A stretch of 13,229 nt of DNA, taken from NCBI GenBank assembly GCA_007124535.1, contig SLEY01000337.1, forward strand, positions 1-13,229, read 5' to 3'. Shown here piece after piece: positions 13,131-13,229 of this stretch (positions are counted from its first letter, which is position 1; each line of letters opens with the position of its first letter). The position numbers and the translations under genes are program-made. The DNA is from Planctomycetaceae bacterium. Lineage in GTDB: Bacteria; Planctomycetota; Planctomycetia; Pirellulales; Pirellulaceae. The notes under the pieces are model-generated. The model was not told the origin of the DNA and did no database searches. It was given only the letters and a program-made list of their open reading frames with translations.

Positions 13131-13229
13131 TCGCTCTACCGGACGTGAATTTGCTGCTGGCGTTGACTTGGAGCAACCATCCCCATCACGAAAGGGCACA
13201 TCGCTGGTTCGCGGAATCCGCTGCCAACG
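13127..13229 (+). CDS. VapC-like PIN domain toxin, cut by the window end
   Basis: Only the first 34 codons are in the window. TTG start at 13127 overlapping the antitoxin stop, with a GGAGGAAG ribosome site just upstream. MIALPDVNLLLALTWSNHPH followed by HERAHRWF is the standard N-terminus of VapC ribonucleases: the metal-binding Asp6 of the PDVN motif, then the H-x-x-H-x-x-A-x-x-W helix. With the preceding gene it forms a classical antitoxin-then-toxin pair, the second TA system within 2 kb. Confidence 0.85.
   Translation, partial: MIALPDVNLLLALTWSNHPHHERAHRWFAESAAN

Overview
The window looks like the chromosome of a planctomycete, probably from the Pirellulales/Thermogutta side of the phylum. 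The reasons are family resemblance: a fused AroD-AroE enzyme, an oversized A24 prepilin peptidase, a DUF1570 protein, an unusual phosphodiesterase-like protein, a short 7Fe ferredoxin, and integron-type integrase and TA debris. Sample lines put the conserved part at about 63% GC, while the PIN toxin gene near 11.5 kb is about 45%. This is inference from remembered families; no search was run.

Left part (1-5862), housekeeping and regulatory genes. A plus-strand pair encodes the dehydroquinate dehydratase/shikimate dehydrogenase fusion (378-1862) and a prepilin peptidase (1888-3123, 25 nt behind). A uroporphyrinogen-decarboxylase-like protein follows (3245-4318). It runs head-on into a minus-strand lipoprotein gene (4315-4983), and the two stop codons share one CTAG. 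A second minus-strand gene encodes an ECF-like sigma factor (5266-5862). The gap between the minus-strand genes is full of inverted and direct repeats.

Middle part (6146-10742), one probable plus-strand operon. A good sigma70-like promoter (6146-6174) leads into a roughly 130-nt leader with three hairpins. The last is a textbook intrinsic terminator lying before the first gene, so this is either an attenuator or a separate small RNA. Then come a 7Fe ferredoxin (6360-6638), a secreted DUF1570/HExxH protein (6593-8110), an alkaline-phosphatase-superfamily protein with altered metal ligands (8117-9442) and a radical SAM protein (9504-10742). The first three genes overlap or nearly touch. The ferredoxin could feed electrons to the radical SAM enzyme.

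Right part (10743-13229), an accessory graveyard. It holds a 15-bp tandem repeat, a frameshifted tyrosine recombinase remnant (10849-11062, plus), and a retropepsin-like aspartic protease fragment fused to it tail to tail (11021-11209, minus). Next is an apparently intact PIN toxin with a small partner gene (11903-11213, minus), then two strong palindromes (11951-12059). These are followed by an integron-type integrase pseudogene with a nonsense codon and a large internal deletion (12151-12630), the last codons of what may be a DNA methyltransferase (12632-12757), and a VapB/VapC pair cut by the window end. The layout of integrase, palindromes and a TA pair pointing away from the integrase is that of a decayed integron. 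The small protein lying between a PIN nuclease and an aspartic protease frame is the best candidate here for an undescribed module.
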